Shown: positions 46,210 through 56,885 of the stretch, piece after piece | Layout of the letters: each line of letters begins with the position of its first letter | How positions within the stretch are numbered: the stretch's first letter is position 1 | DNA from: Trichosporon coremiiforme | Lineage: Eukaryota > Basidiomycota > Tremellomycetes > Trichosporonales > Trichosporonaceae | Direction: 5' to 3' | NCBI GenBank assembly: GCA_039545355.1 | Contig: BCJJ01000012.1 | Location: 885,067 to 949,066, forward strand | DNA: 64,000 bases | The notes under the pieces: generated by a model | Told to the model about the DNA's origin: nothing | Seen by the model: only the letters and a program-made list of their open reading frames with translations | The model's database searches: none | Program-made: the position numbers and the translations under genes

Positions 46210-46364
46210 CTTGTTGTATGTTATGTTGCAGCGCAATGGCGCACTCGGAAGCTTTGGATGGTTGCTGGGCAGAGTCAATTGCGCAAGGCATGTTCACACC
46301 GAGGGAAGGTGAAATTGGCTTTTCAACATCATCCGTTCAGCTTCCCCAAACGACCTCGGAGACA

Positions 46365-46964
46365 ATGACAGACGACCAGGCAGCCAAGAAGCGAAACGTG
46401 GACGTGATCGAGGTGCTCGCCAGCGATACGCGTATACACTAAGACCTCCACCGTCTCACCATGGTGTCTTCCTCACAGTTGAGCTGACGTCAGGATGAAG
46501 AATCGTAAGCCCCTACCTCCACGAGCAACACCGTATGGACAGGCTCCGGCAACGGCTCTGAAACGAAAGAGGACGAGATTCAGCGGCTAAGGGCAGCTCT
46601 CAAGAAGGCTGAGGATACGATTGCGGCCATGGAGAAGTCCAGGCGAACGATCGCCACCCGGCTCCAAGAGCTCGGCGAAGTTGTGCTCTTCAAGCCGCGG
46701 ACAGCGCAATGGCTGCGCGAGGAGATTGACGATCGCGAGAGTGACTTCTTCTCGAACGATACTGAGATCGGCTGTGACCAGGATGCAACCGAGGATGAGC
46801 GCTTCGACTCGACATACATTCAGCGCCTGAAGGATGCGCTCGAGGGCGGATACCCTTGCGACAAAGATGGCTACATCAATGGAGAGGAACGGTACATTGC
46901 GTTTGCGCCCGCGGACGAGGAACTGGTGAACTTCCGCTGGAGAGATGTCGGATTCTGCAACTAA
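46365..46964 (+). CDS. Small PWTQ/DGTGY-family protein, copy 2
   Basis: Model: join(46365..46431, 46543..46964), 162 residues. Exon 1 (MTDDQAAKKRNVDVIEVLASDT) corresponds to exon 1 of copy 1. The 111-bp intron uses a GTATAC donor and is inferred because it restores the frame into EDEIQRLRAALKKAEDTIAAMEKSRRTIATRLQELG. Then come VVLFKPRTAQWLREEIDD (PRTAQ in place of PWTQ), LKDALEGGYPCDKDGYINGEERYIAF and LVNFRWRDV. The sequence is more divergent than copies 1 and 3. The intron is longer than most here and contains another donor/acceptor-like pair, so the 5' structure is uncertain. Confidence 0.6.
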
Positions 46965-47627
46965 GAGGCGTGGCCCACAAGCCACCCCAGACCTACAGGG
47001 TCTAAGTTCTCCTCCACTGATAAGATTTCGGACACGTTCTCATATCACTCCATCCACCACCAACATAACACGCACGAAGCAAAGATGGACATTAACGTTT
47101 AAGAAGAAGGCGCCTGCCGCTGCAACGGTCCCTAGTAGAAAACTACCGCCGAAGCTGGGTACTAAATGTGAGCTCCAGACGACAGACACCCCGGCTCGTC
47201 CCGCGAGGAGCTGCAACGAGAAAGTCGACAACGACGAGGTCGCGGCACTTCAAGCGGCTCTGAAGGAAGCTGACGAAAGGCTTAGGCAGGCGCAGGAGAC
47301 GCGGGACAACATCGCCGCCAAGCTGCAGGCGCTCGGACAAGTTGCCATTGTCACTCCCTGGACGCAGGATCACCTGGAGGGTGTCTACGAGTCCAGTTGC
47401 AATGACTTCAGGGAAATGTACGGAGAGGTGGAGGACTTTGAGAGCGAGGCAGACGCTGAAGCGAAGCTGTGGGCCATCAAGCTTCTGAAGATGCACGTCG
47501 CGATCCAGGGCGAGTTTCCTTCAGATGGGACTGGTTACATCGATGGAGAAGGCCAATCTGTCGCCTTCGAAGCGAGGATGAGGACCTGGAAGAGTTTGAT
47601 TGGGAAGATGCGGACCCGCTCTGGTGA
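46945..47627 (+). pseudogene. PWTQ/DGTGY-family protein, copy 3, frameshifted
   Basis: The frame opened by ATG 46945 (overlapping the end of copy 2) runs through the full family core: ALQAALKEADERLRQAQETRDNIAAKLQALG, VTPWTQDHLEGVYE, LKMHVAIQGEFPSDGTGYIDGEGQSVAF. At about 47573-47578 the family ending continues in a different frame (DEDLEEFDWEDADPLW, stop at 47625-47627), while the original frame reads on into unrelated sequence to 47682. The N-terminal part also lacks the clean start seen in copy 1. A small indel explains this. It may be a recent pseudogene, a sequencing error, or a longer protein with an altered tail. Confidence 0.55.
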
Positions 47628-47728
47628 GCTAATGAATGGACCGTGCACTTCGCGTCAAGCACATGACTTTCGTGATCAGTGAGCGTTGGAACAAGTTTGT
47701 TACTAACCACTCACTTCACTGGGCCGAC

Positions 47729-48182
47729 ATGGTGACAACGCAGAGGAGCAAGCGACGTACTGGCAGGAAACGGCGGAACATGCTCTGCCCTATCCACGCC
47801 GCTGGTAACACGCCGGTGAATGCCGCACAGTACTCAGCTATCGTTCGACTCACAACCTTTGACAAGCAGGGCGATGACAAAGGCGAACACGGTAGTACCG
47901 CTTTCTTACTCCAGGAGAGGCAGAAGGGGTTGGACCTGCTGCGGCGTGAGGACTATTCTAAAGACTCGAAGGTGGACAATCATCGATATGGTGAGGATGT
48001 GTGACGTGCTGGATTGCTGTCGCGAATGCAACAGTATCGGCTACATCAGCAAGAAGAAGTACAGCTTGTTCATGCCACCCGTGGAGGGGGCGCGCGACGT
48101 TCCATGGAAGGAGCTGGAGTGGTTCTCGCCGGACCTACACTGGGACTTGCGCCATGGTCTCTGGAGAGAGGAGGGGAGATAG
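47729..48182 (+). CDS. Hypothetical small basic/Trp-rich protein, structure unresolved
   Basis: ATG 47729 opens a 91-codon frame (MVTTQRSKRRTGRKRRN..., stop at 48002-48004) with a basic N-terminus. An overlapping frame from ATG 47997 encodes CDVLDCCRECNSIGYISKKK and a Trp-rich end (WKELEWFSPDLHWDLRHGLW) to 48182, which looks protein-like. I could not join the two with standard splice sites. The MVTT start resembles other genes in this cluster. Function unknown. Confidence 0.3.
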
Positions 48183-49137
48183 GGGTGACGCAAGATACTC
48201 CCAGCTCCACACCTTCATCGTCACCAGGAGAGATGCACCGATAAGAATTGCAGATCTTACTGGCCACCGCGATGCGAACCGAGATGCGAGGTGGGGGAGA
48301 CGATCGAGATGGGTGGGCCGGCATCTGGCCAGCTGGTCGGCAAGTGGATCTTCGGACGTGGGTGCTCCTATCGGCAGCCTCTGTCGGGTGTCGGAGAAGG
48401 CACTTCCGACTTCTGCGACGGGCACCGAGTCAGCGGATCCACGTTGAGTGCGGGGGATTCCGGCATGCCACAACGCCAGCAGCGTGGTGCAGCTGACGAC
48501 ATCCTGTAGGATCGTAGGAGCGGGGCAGGGCACAGGGCAGACGTAACGAGGCAGCAGTGCGTAAGGGCCGGGAGGACCGATGCCATGCCGGGCGTGTCAA
48601 CAGTGACATACCCGGATTACACGCGGTGCAAACAGGGTTTGCACATTCCGCGAGCTCGTTTGTGGATATTGGGCTGGAGGACGGGACGGAGCATGCGGGG
48701 CCACCTCGGCCTGTGACTGGCCAGCGGGGTTCGTTTATCTCGCTCTCGTCACCAGGAACACAACAAATAGCGCATACAACCACAGGCGATCGCAGGCCGT
48801 CTTCTATGCCCATGCATCCTGCGCAACCCGCTGACGCGCCCGAAGAGGATAGTTAGAGAGGAGAGATCCAGACGGAGCGGTTTAAGCGACGTACACGCGA
48901 TTCATTAATTCCAAATGACGCCATGGCGATCGCCTGCCGATCTGGCGGCGATCTGCCCAGCTGTCCTGGGTGTCCTGATCGCATGGCTGGTGTCCCCGGA
49001 TGCCAGGATGCGGGGAATGCAAAAGCCCAACGATCCAACGACAAGCGAGGGAACGCCCCCGTCCTGCTCTCCTGTTTCGGCACGTTTACTCCTCCTTTTA
49101 TACTTTCATACATAAACTCATCAACGGCTGCTACTCA
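48183..49137. other. Gene-free stretch inside the cluster
   Basis: About 950 bp with only short overlapping frames. Nothing recognised. Confidence 0.4.
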
Positions 49138-50050
49138 ATGGGCGCCACCGCTGTCATGCTCCAAGCTGGCGCTGGACCGTCCCGACCGCGTGCGCCAGAG
49201 GCGTCAAAGGCAAAGGTGGGTATGCACCGTGAGCTGGACAAAAGTGTGGATCTGACAGGAACAGGGTGTCAACATGTCGATGAAGCGGTCGCTTGCGCGA
49301 ATGGTGTCGACTGCGATGCAGAACGCGCGACTAAAGCAGCAGGCGAAGGAGACTGCTGCCGCGAGCGAGCCCGAAACTTCAGCCGACGTGAGGAGCGAGT
49401 CATCTGTTGATGTGAAGTCGACGAACGTTGCTTCAGCGAAGTCCTTGACACCGTGCCCTGGGCCAAGACCGAGGTTCTCGCCACCACCCGTCGAGGTAGC
49501 GGCCTTGCCCACCGTCTCTCCGCCGCTTGGACATACACCCGACGAGCTCTCCAACCCGCTACACTATGAACCACTACCCTCTCAGCGGCGGAGCAGCGAG
49601 CCGACGAGGTCGTCACTAGGCGACCTCTGCGTTGCTGAACTTCGGCGACGAGTCTGCGAGCAACTAGAGCGAGAGAAGGCATTCGAATCAGTAGTCTCCG
49701 AGCTCGAAAAGCAGCGGCTAGACCTCATCATGCGGGACCAGTCCGCCCAGGCGCGGATAGCGGAGCTCGAGGCGGAGGGTGTGCGGATGGCGTCCTGGGC
49801 AGCTTCTTTGCGCGGCGTCGCGGACCGGAGTAACATCGAGGTGCTCCAGCTACGCAACGACGTCTCCGGTCTACAGAAAGATCTCGAAAGGACCGCGGGC
49901 CGGCTACAGCGGGGTGAGGCGCTGCGGTGCGAGGTCATGGACGATTTGAGCGCCGTGCTCAAGCGGCTGGCGGCCAGCCCAGGCGATGCGGCGGGATCAG
50001 CAGTGCTCGTTGACATGGTGCTGGAGAAGGTTAGCGCGCGGCTAGACTGA
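49138..50050 (+). CDS. Coiled-coil protein of unknown function
   Basis: Model: join(49138..49215, 49259..50050), 289 residues, intron 43 bp (GTGGGT donor, CTGACAG acceptor). Exon 1 encodes MGATAVMLQAGAGPSRPRAPEASKAK and joins in frame to EQGVNMSMKRSLARM. After a Ser/Pro-rich part the C-terminal half is a long coiled coil (LCVAELRRRVCEQLEREKAFESVVSELEK and onward to LQRGEALRCEVMDDL). No finger motif is visible. It fits the architecture of its neighbours apart from lacking the zinc finger. Confidence 0.65.
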
Positions 50051-50548
50051 TGCATGTAATGATAAGGTCGCTGTTGACACCGGACCCGGTCTGCCAGCGT
50101 AGCTGGCTCGGTGACGGTGCAGAGGTCGGGTGGGGGAGCGAGCTTGTGACCGAGAGTGAGCCCATTGGTAGAGCGCTAGTGAGCAAGCCATTGTCGATCA
50201 GGGCCGCGACAGTCCTTGCACACCCGGCGCGAATGGCTGCATTGAGCAAAGCATCCGGCACGGCCGGCATCTCCCCTGCTCTGAGGGTTGATTCGCGGGG
50301 ACTCCATGCATCCAGCAGATGCACGTCATTCATGGTGGGCAACCCGTCAGGTAGACGATGATCCGTGTGCCAGCCAGGCACCGGACCGATTCGAGCACCC
50401 CGTGCAAAAGTGTCCAAACTTTATGCGACATTATTCCGGACGCGTCGAACATGACGCACGAGCGCGCGTTAGTGGGCGACGTAGCAGTTGCTACCGCTCC
50501 ATCCTGGCCCCAAGTCCACTCATTGCACCACCCCGATCTCCACACACC
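50051..50548. other. Spacer before the next coiled-coil gene
   Basis: About 500 bp, promoter side of the gene at 50549. No coding sequence supported. Confidence 0.4.
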
Positions 50549-51295
50549 ATGGTCAGCACACGATCACGGACCTACCCACCGAGAGACTCTGCGGCCGCCG
50601 AGAGTTCGAGGACACCAACTGCGGAGGTGAGTTTGGCCGTCGGTCGCGTGCTGACCCCGCAGCCGTCTGCGCAGACGACGAAAAACGCATCGGGGCCGTC
50701 TCGCACCATCCCCGAGCCGGCTCCTCGTCGCTCCGCTCGTCGGCCATCGGCTTCGGCGTCCCGGGAAAACGCTCCTGTTCAGACCACGAAACGACCACGG
50801 ACACGGTCGCCTCTTCGAGACGAGGCTGATTCCTCTGCTCCACCCGCTCGAAAACGCGCCCCGCGCCGAAGCCAGGTGTTCCCCTTTGATGAGTCAGACT
50901 CTCCACCTCCCTCGCCGTCTGCTCCTTCAGGCTCACCGCTTCCGCTCTCAGTCCAGGCGGAGATGAACCAGAAGGTCAAGCGGCTCGAAGCTAAAATCAA
51001 AGTCCTCGAACGCGAGGCACGGTACCACGAAGAGCAGTCGAAAAGATGGGAGAAGCTCAGTACGCATCTACTGGCAGAACGGGAGGAGAGTGGAACGTCG
51101 CAGAAACTGCGAAGGCGCGGAGACACGTACAAGAAGGCGTATCTCGACGAAAAGGCGGAGCTGCACAGGCGAGAACAGTTTACGACGTACTGTGTGACCT
51201 GTCTCGAGATGCTGGAGAAGACCCACAAAGACTTGGGACTGGAAGGGATCCTCCGGGTGCTGAAGATGTCGCTGCCCTACGATGAGGCTGAGTAG
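50549..51295 (+). CDS. Basic, disordered protein with coiled coil
   Basis: Model: join(50549..50626, 50663..51295), 236 residues. The 36-bp intron (GTGAGT, CTGAC, CCGCAG) is a multiple of three, so an unspliced 248-residue form would also be open; splicing is inferred from the perfect signals. The N-terminus MVSTRSRTYPPRDS resembles the start of the relic at 44774. The middle is rich in Ser, Pro and Arg with nuclear-signal-like KRPRTRSP and RKRAPRRS, followed by a coiled coil (MNQKVKRLEAKIKVLEREA onward). No zinc finger. It ends 41 bp from the convergent finger gene. Confidence 0.68.
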   Translation: MVSTRSRTYPPRDSAAAESSRTPTAEVSLAVGRVLTPQPSAQTTKNASGPSRTIPEPAPRRSARRPSASASRENAPVQTTKRPRTRSPLRDEADSSAPPARKRAPRRSQVFPFDESDSPPPSPSAPSGSPLPLSVQAEMNQKVKRLEAKIKVLEREARYHEEQSKRWEKLSTHLLAEREESGTSQKLRRRGDTYKKAYLDEKAELHRREQFTTYCVTCLEMLEKTHKDLGLEGILRVLKMSLPYDEAE

Positions 51296-51336
51296 CCTGA
51301 GTCGATTGCATTTCCGTATATATCCACATTGTTGTA

Positions 51337-52264
51337 TCACTTCTTCTGTCCGCGAGCGATCTGCAACTCCGACACCAGGATATCGTTTGTCCTCCGCAGC
51401 TGCTCGATCACCGCTTGCTGTTGTGCGTTCCGACGCTGCAGCTCTCGAACCATGTCGCCGTTGACATCCTGTTCAGCGATGTGTTCCTCTGCGCGTCGAT
51501 GAAAGTGGGCGTGCGCGGCCCCCTCGCGCTCTCGTTGGTGGTTCGGGCGCCGGGAAGGACCAACTACCTGTTCCGAAAAGCCCAGAGGTTCTTCCCATTT
51601 ACGGTAGTTGCAGCGATCGCGATGCCCGTACGGCAGGTAACAGCACCAGAAGAACTCTCCGCATTGAGACATCCGAGGGTTTTGGACTTGCATGCGGACG
51701 GCCGGTTGTCCATGCTGAGCGTCAATCGACGCAGGATTATGTCGGGCAGATGCAGACTCACCTCGCACTGGAGTGGAACGGACTCCGCAGGACTGTCTTC
51801 GCATTCAACAGCGTTAGGAGGAGTTTGCGCCGGCTCCTTCTTCTTCTTCCTTCTGAGTTGGGCCAAGGGCACTTCATGGTCATCTGTGTCGCTTGTGTTA
51901 TCGTCGTTCACCGAATATGGACCTGCCGTCGCAGTCAAAGGAGAGTTGGGCTGGAGGGCAGACGTCGGGTGCACTGCAACAGGGTCATCGTCATCGCGCG
52001 TGAGATCGATCTACTGTTAGCTCGAAACCAAAGTCCCCATACCAATGTCGTTCCTCCTTCGTTAGCTGCGCTTGAGGACGTAATGGGTTTGGGACATGGT
52101 TGACGATCGTACTGATGTCAGTCAGAAGGACGAGGATTCCAACGGTCCAGACTCACCTGCCGCTTGGGAGTGGGCTCAGTGACCCAGCTGGGACCCGTCT
52201 TCTTCACTGATGCACGGTTGCGGGGCAGATTGGTGCTGTCCGTGAGCGGACGCTTCGCTGACAT
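51337..52264 (-). CDS. GRF-type zinc finger plus coiled-coil protein (intact copy 2)
   Basis: Model: complement(join(51337..51714, 51762..52010, 52043..52111, 52157..52264)), 267 residues, introns 47, 32 and 45 bp. The 32-bp intron (GTATGG...AACAGTAG) is the shortest in the window. The acidic, Ser/Thr-rich N-terminal part with a KKKKE run leads to the finger: VPLQCE, intron, HGQPAVRMQVQ, then GEFFWCCYLPYGHRDRCNYRKWEEP. The C-terminus is a coiled coil (MVRELQRRNAQQQAVIEQLRRTNDILVSELQIA). The finger is placed centrally here, unlike its N-terminal position in the other copies, but the intron interrupts it at the same codon boundary. Confidence 0.75.
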
Positions 52265-52696
52265 GTTCAAATCCGAAGTGTCGGGAGGGCGAGACCCTTT
52301 CCACTTTGCCTGTAGTCAGCTAACGTTGCGTTGATGGTGGTGAGGAAGACGTACCGGGGTACTCCCCGAGCCGTTGGCCTTGGACATAACGCTGGGTGAT
52401 CCGGTGGGCCACTTGGAAGGGTTGAGCGGCGCACGACAGCGACGGGCAAGACTGTAAGGCAGCCTTCCTTGTTGTTTGGCGGTGCGCTGAGTTCAGTGAG
52501 TGAAGGAAGGAATGCCAAAGTGGTGGCAAGATTGAAGCGCTGATCAGTGTCGATTCTGGATCCGTTTAGCGCGGTGGCATCCCGGCGGCTGGAGCGGACG
52601 CTCCCTCTGCTTTTCGACCTACAGCTCAGTGCACGCTCTGCAGGAGCTATACACGCAGTCTATCCGACACACCAGATCGTAGCATACATACAAGAT

Positions 52697-53323
52697 TCAT
52701 CCACTCTCCGCCTCCTCGTCTAACTGCGCTCGGAGACGCTCGTTCTCCCGCTTTAACGCATCGCGCTCGGCGATGACCGCTAGGTATTGGTTCTCCACGA
52801 AGCCAAGCGCAGCCTTCGTGGCTGTGTACTTCTCTTTCCACTCCTCGACCGCAGATTCGGCTTCGGGAAGGATCTCATCACGAAGCTGTTGCAAGGCGGC
52901 CTCTGTCGCCCGGTCCATCTCTTGCTCTCTCGTCTCTTGGACTACTTCCAGCGCCGGGGTGGGCGCTGGGATGTTTCGGGCGCTGTCAGAGTCGGGGGTC
53001 AGCTTGCGGTAGGCCGCGCTGTCGAACGGAAAGACGTCGCGCCGCTCAGGTGCCGTTGGAGCGGGAACAGGAGCAGGATCTCGCCCACCAAGATCCGTCG
53101 AGCTTCGCGATCCCGCCGCTGCCTCATCTTCCCACACCCAAAACCCGCATCCCGGTCGCTGCGCACAAGCGTGGTACCATCGACCTCTGAACTTCCCGAA
53201 CGCTCGACACGTCCGCTTGGCGAGAAGTTCGTGCTAGTGTCAACGATGCTTTCCTATCCACAGCCGCGAATGCTCCACTCGGCAATCAGTCCGTTGCGCT
53301 CTGTCCATACCAGACACCGCCAT
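52697..53323 (-). CDS. GRF-type zinc finger plus coiled-coil protein (intact copy 3)
   Basis: Model: complement(join(52697..53233, 53279..53323)), 193 residues, intron 45 bp (GTGGAG donor, CACTAG acceptor). Exon 1 is only MAVSGMDRAQRTDCR. Exon 2 starts with His and continues ELLAKRTCRAFGKFRGRWYHAC, then GCGFWVWEDE, completing the GRF-type finger. An Ala/Pro-rich spacer and a C-terminal coiled coil follow (ATEAALQQLRDEILPEAESAVEEWKEKY, then IAERDALKRENERLRAQLDEE). The donor is not the consensus GTRAGT; the model is supported by the C-x-H pair that splicing creates and by the matching intron in the paralogues. Confidence 0.75.
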
Positions 53324-53839
53324 CCGCTTCCTCGATACTAACGCTGCAGAGCAAGTCCAGCTTCTTGCTGTACTCGTATGGTTTGGTCGGCAGGTAGGTT
53401 GCATGATGCGACCGCGGGGTCGGGTGGCGATGGACGGTCATGACGATGCTTATCTGATGAGGAAGTGTGTGAAGTGCACGTTGTTGTTGCCGTGACTTCG
53501 GGATACGCGAGGTTGATCAAGATCAACGGGAGGCGGGGCTCCGCTTTATCGGTATTGTCGCGGCACTGGTGCGGAGCTGTACACCTCGCGATCCTCGCAG
53601 GCAAGCATCATAATACACGAAGAATACATACACAGGGCCCTCTAGATGCCTACGACCAGTGTTCCTGTAGCTAAGAGTATCTTTCGTGATCAATCGGAAA
53701 AATCGACCGATCATTCGCTGTCCATCTCTACATCGGCCGAGCCTAACTGGTCGACGTCGTGACCAGTTTCGTCGCTCTCCATGCTCTCGCCAACGTTGTC
53801 AGAGTCGCAAGAGTCGCAGTGGTATGTTAATTCTGCTTC
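53324..53839. other. Boundary between the GRF-finger cluster and the F-box-like array
   Basis: About 515 bp without supported coding sequence. No repeat or transposon end recognised. Confidence 0.4.
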
Positions 53840-55195
53840 TTATATTGGCGAATAGAGCAGAGAATCGGGATAGGAATACTCTTCGCGTTGAAACTCCTTG
53901 ATTCCGTCCCTAGTGTAGTACAATGTCTCCACAGCGATGTGGAAATCTTTCCCCAGCTTACGTCTTATGTTGAGAATTAAGTCCTTGGGTCCCTCGAGGT
54001 TGAAGAGAGTCTCAACTTCGGAGTGTGCACCCTCGGAGCCCATCGAGCTGGAGCGGGACACGAGCTCCCAATCAGGGGTGATGTAGATGAGGGTGAGCTC
54101 GACATCCAGGAGCTTCGACGGCGGAGCCTTGTTCATCCATTTGGAACTCGTGTCGGGTGGTAAGAACGACGCCAACGGGATCAATGGGATCAATGGGTTC
54201 AATGGCTCTCCTGGGAAGTCGATACGCAGATTGAAATATGTCTGTTCGGGGAGTCGTTCGTTGTCGATGTAGTTCATCACCACGTTCGCTGTATCGTTGA
54301 CGTGTCCAAAATCCTCGCAAGAGAACAGAAGCGTGAGAGAATGAAGGTCTTCGGGCATTGCGTCGAACAGTCCATCGAGCTCCTCAACACCGTTCAGCCG
54401 CCAATCGAGTTCTTAAGTGACGATACCTTGTTCCGTGCGATGCTTGAGCATTGATATCCATTCCCTGTTGTCGCCCCTCTGATCCCAAACAAGAAGCTGC
54501 CAGGCGGGCAGAGCAAGCGCCTCAGTAAGAGCTTGCTGTCCGTTTTCATCCACCACAAATAGTGATGTATCGTGGGTGTCGACACCATAGCAATCCAGAT
54601 GATAATGACACTGGAAGTTCAGGTTCTCCGGCAGGTGATGATTCTCCGGGGCGCAGACGGTTGCACCGCTGGACCTCACTTTGTCCCGCAACAGCAGCCG
54701 ATCGACGTCGTGACCGCAGCGAGATCTGACCTCATAATGGGTTCCAGAAGAAGGGAAGGAGATGGTTGTGACGTTCGGGATGAAGTCCATCATTTGCGTT
54801 CAGAGAATCCCATCGACAGCACAACAGCAGAGAATCTGCCGTACTGAGCAGGCGTACTCCAGCAGCATAGATTCTCATATGCTCCTGGAGTGTCAGTGGT
54901 ACAGCTGTCTACAAGCAACATACCTCACACGGAACAACCCCAGGGAAACTGGTCCAAGGTGATGTCCTTGTACATCAAGAACGCAACTTCTCGGAATGAT
55001 GCTTGCTCGAGCGTGAGATACGGTCTCGACATGTTGCGCTGGGCATTGTGGAGCGGGTCTTCCTGTTTCCAGAGCACAGAGGGTGAAGTTGTCCCGCGAG
55101 AGTAGGTATTGAAAGACGGCAAGACGAATGTGGGGGATTGACCACCGGCGGTTCGCTGGCGTGTCCGCCCTGCGCTCGGTATGCGAGTTTCCCAT
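53840..55195 (-). pseudogene. F-box-like family member, pseudogene
   Basis: Aligned by eye with the intact paralogues, this copy keeps family blocks in order: WSIPHIRLAVFQYLL, then in another frame YLTLEQASFREVAFLMYKDITLDQFPWGC, then IYAAGVR, MMDFIPNVTTISFP, LPAWQLLVWDQRGDNREWISML and the C-terminal LILNIRRKLGKDFHI. At least three frame changes separate these blocks (about 55090, 54938 and 54790). An in-frame TAA at 54413-54415 splits GIVT from ELDWRLNGVEELDGL. The former intron is still visible after CPWG-like coding at about 54930. With several independent lesions this is not a sequencing artefact. Confidence 0.8.
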
Positions 55196-55488
55196 GACAA
55201 TGAGCGAGGTGCTTGAGAGGCGAGGTGCTCGAAAGGCAACGTGAGAAGATCAGTGTAAGTTGTCGAAGAAGAACAGAGATGAGGTATATAACCGGGAAGA
55301 AGGCGAATGACAAGGTGAAATATCCGTTATGGACTGTCGCAGCGTCGCGCGGGGTGGATGCGCTTGGTTGAGTCACCCTAGCCCGAGACGATCGAGACAA
55401 CGCTCCTCTCGAGGAGAGATCACAAGTTCACAGGATACATCACACCTATGTATTGTACACCATCAATAAAGCTCGGCGGGAGTGTCGC
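55196..55488. other. Spacer within the F-box-like array
   Basis: About 290 bp between the pseudogene start and the next copy's stop. No coding sequence. Confidence 0.4.
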
Positions 55489-56885
55489 TTAAAGCTCTGA
55501 CAAAGGAGCGTCCAGGAGATGATCGATGTAGGCGTGTTCGGTAGGATGAATGTCTTTCAGTCCCTCCTCGTCATGATACACAGCTATAACCGAAATGCGG
55601 AAGTCCTCTCCGAGCTTGCGTCGCACGTTGAGAACCCATTCTTTCGGCACGGCTTCAAGGTACAGCTGCCCACAGTCGGAGGCGGAGCCGTGCGAGACGT
55701 CGGAGACATCGTACGAGCTGAGATCATCGCTCAAGCTAAGATCTTCATAGTCAAAGCTGAGATCATCATCATCCAAGATGGGATCTACACTTGTGCAGAA
55801 AAGCTCAAGGCTGACGGTGGCCAGTTTCGAGGGCATCTCGTTCTGCATCCAAGCCGGCGTTATGCTCTCAGACGAAGACGGCGCCGAGCGCAAGACTTTC
55901 CTGTGGAAGTCGAGACGCAATTGTAGATGCCGCAATGCAGGGAACTGTTCGTTGTTGATGCAGCTCATCATCGTGTTTGCGGCTTCAGTGATGTCACTGA
56001 AGTTGTTGACCGAGCAGCGAAGATAGAGTTTGCGAAGCGACGTTGGGAGGACAGGTGCCAGCTGCTCCATTTCTGAGACTGATTGCAGCTGCCACTTGAG
56101 GTCACGCGTCGGGATATCGTTCTGCGTCCTGTACTCCATCATTGACAGCCATTCGCTGCTTTGGCCAGGGAAGCCCCAAACGAGCATGTCGGAAGCCGGC
56201 AGAAGCAGGACATCTACCAGAGTGGCGTTACCATCGGATTTGGCCTTGAACAATGAGCGCTTCTGTAGGGTGGGGAGGCAGCAGTACAGCTGGTACCAGC
56301 ACTTGTAGTCAAGACCTTCTGGCAAGTAGCGATGCTGTGGAGGTCGGTCGACATTGTCTTCTTGGAGACCGAGCAGCTCCTGGAACACAAGCTCGCCTTT
56401 GCCACTTTCCGCAGCGCCTCGGGTGTGGTAAGAGGTCTGAGTGGTTGGGAAGTGAACTTTGGAGAGGTTGGGGAAGAACCGGATCATGTCGGCCAAGCAA
56501 GCCCACCGAGAGCACAGCGGTAGGCAGCCTCCCACGCAGAGATCTCGGACGCCGGCCGCATACACGGCAACACGATTCTACCACGTCAGTAACCAGCAGG
56601 GATATGGCTCACCTGGCAAGGACAGTCGCAGGGGAACTGGTCGAGATGGATGTCAGCATACAGGAGGAAGACAACGTCGCGGAAAGACGATTGGTCGAGC
56701 GTGAGGTACTGCTTCAAGACAGCGCGCTCCTTGATGCCGCAGGTGTCTAGGGTTATAAGGTCGTTTGGGGACGACACTTCATTGTCGGCAAGAATGTGTC
56801 TGAAGACGGCGAGGCGGATGTGGGGAATCGACCAGACGTGCTGTGCTGTCGCGCAGGCCAATGCTGGGGTATCTGGATCGCTCAT
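55489..56885 (-). CDS. F-box-like family protein, copy 2
   Basis: Model: complement(join(55489..56577, 56613..56885)), 453 residues, intron 35 bp. Exon 1 holds an F-box-like helical module: HVWSIPHIRLAVFRHILAD...QYLTLDQSSFRDVVFLLYADIHLDQFPCDC. Exon 2 begins with YAAGVRDLCVGGCLPLCSRW and continues with irregular leucine-rich-repeat-like segments (MIRFFPNLSKVHFP, LPTSLRKLYLRCSVNNF, FPALRHLQLRLDF) and an acidic patch, then WVLNVRRKLGEDFRISV. Fungal proteins of this layout are usually annotated as F-box or F-box/LRR proteins that recruit substrates to SCF ubiquitin ligases; the F-box match here is weak and by eye. Confidence 0.72.

Noticed and set aside
41459..53323. Interpretation of the GRF/coiled-coil cluster as one transposable element
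   Set aside because: No transposase, reverse transcriptase, terminal repeats or target-site duplications were seen, and the genes have spliceosomal introns at conserved positions.
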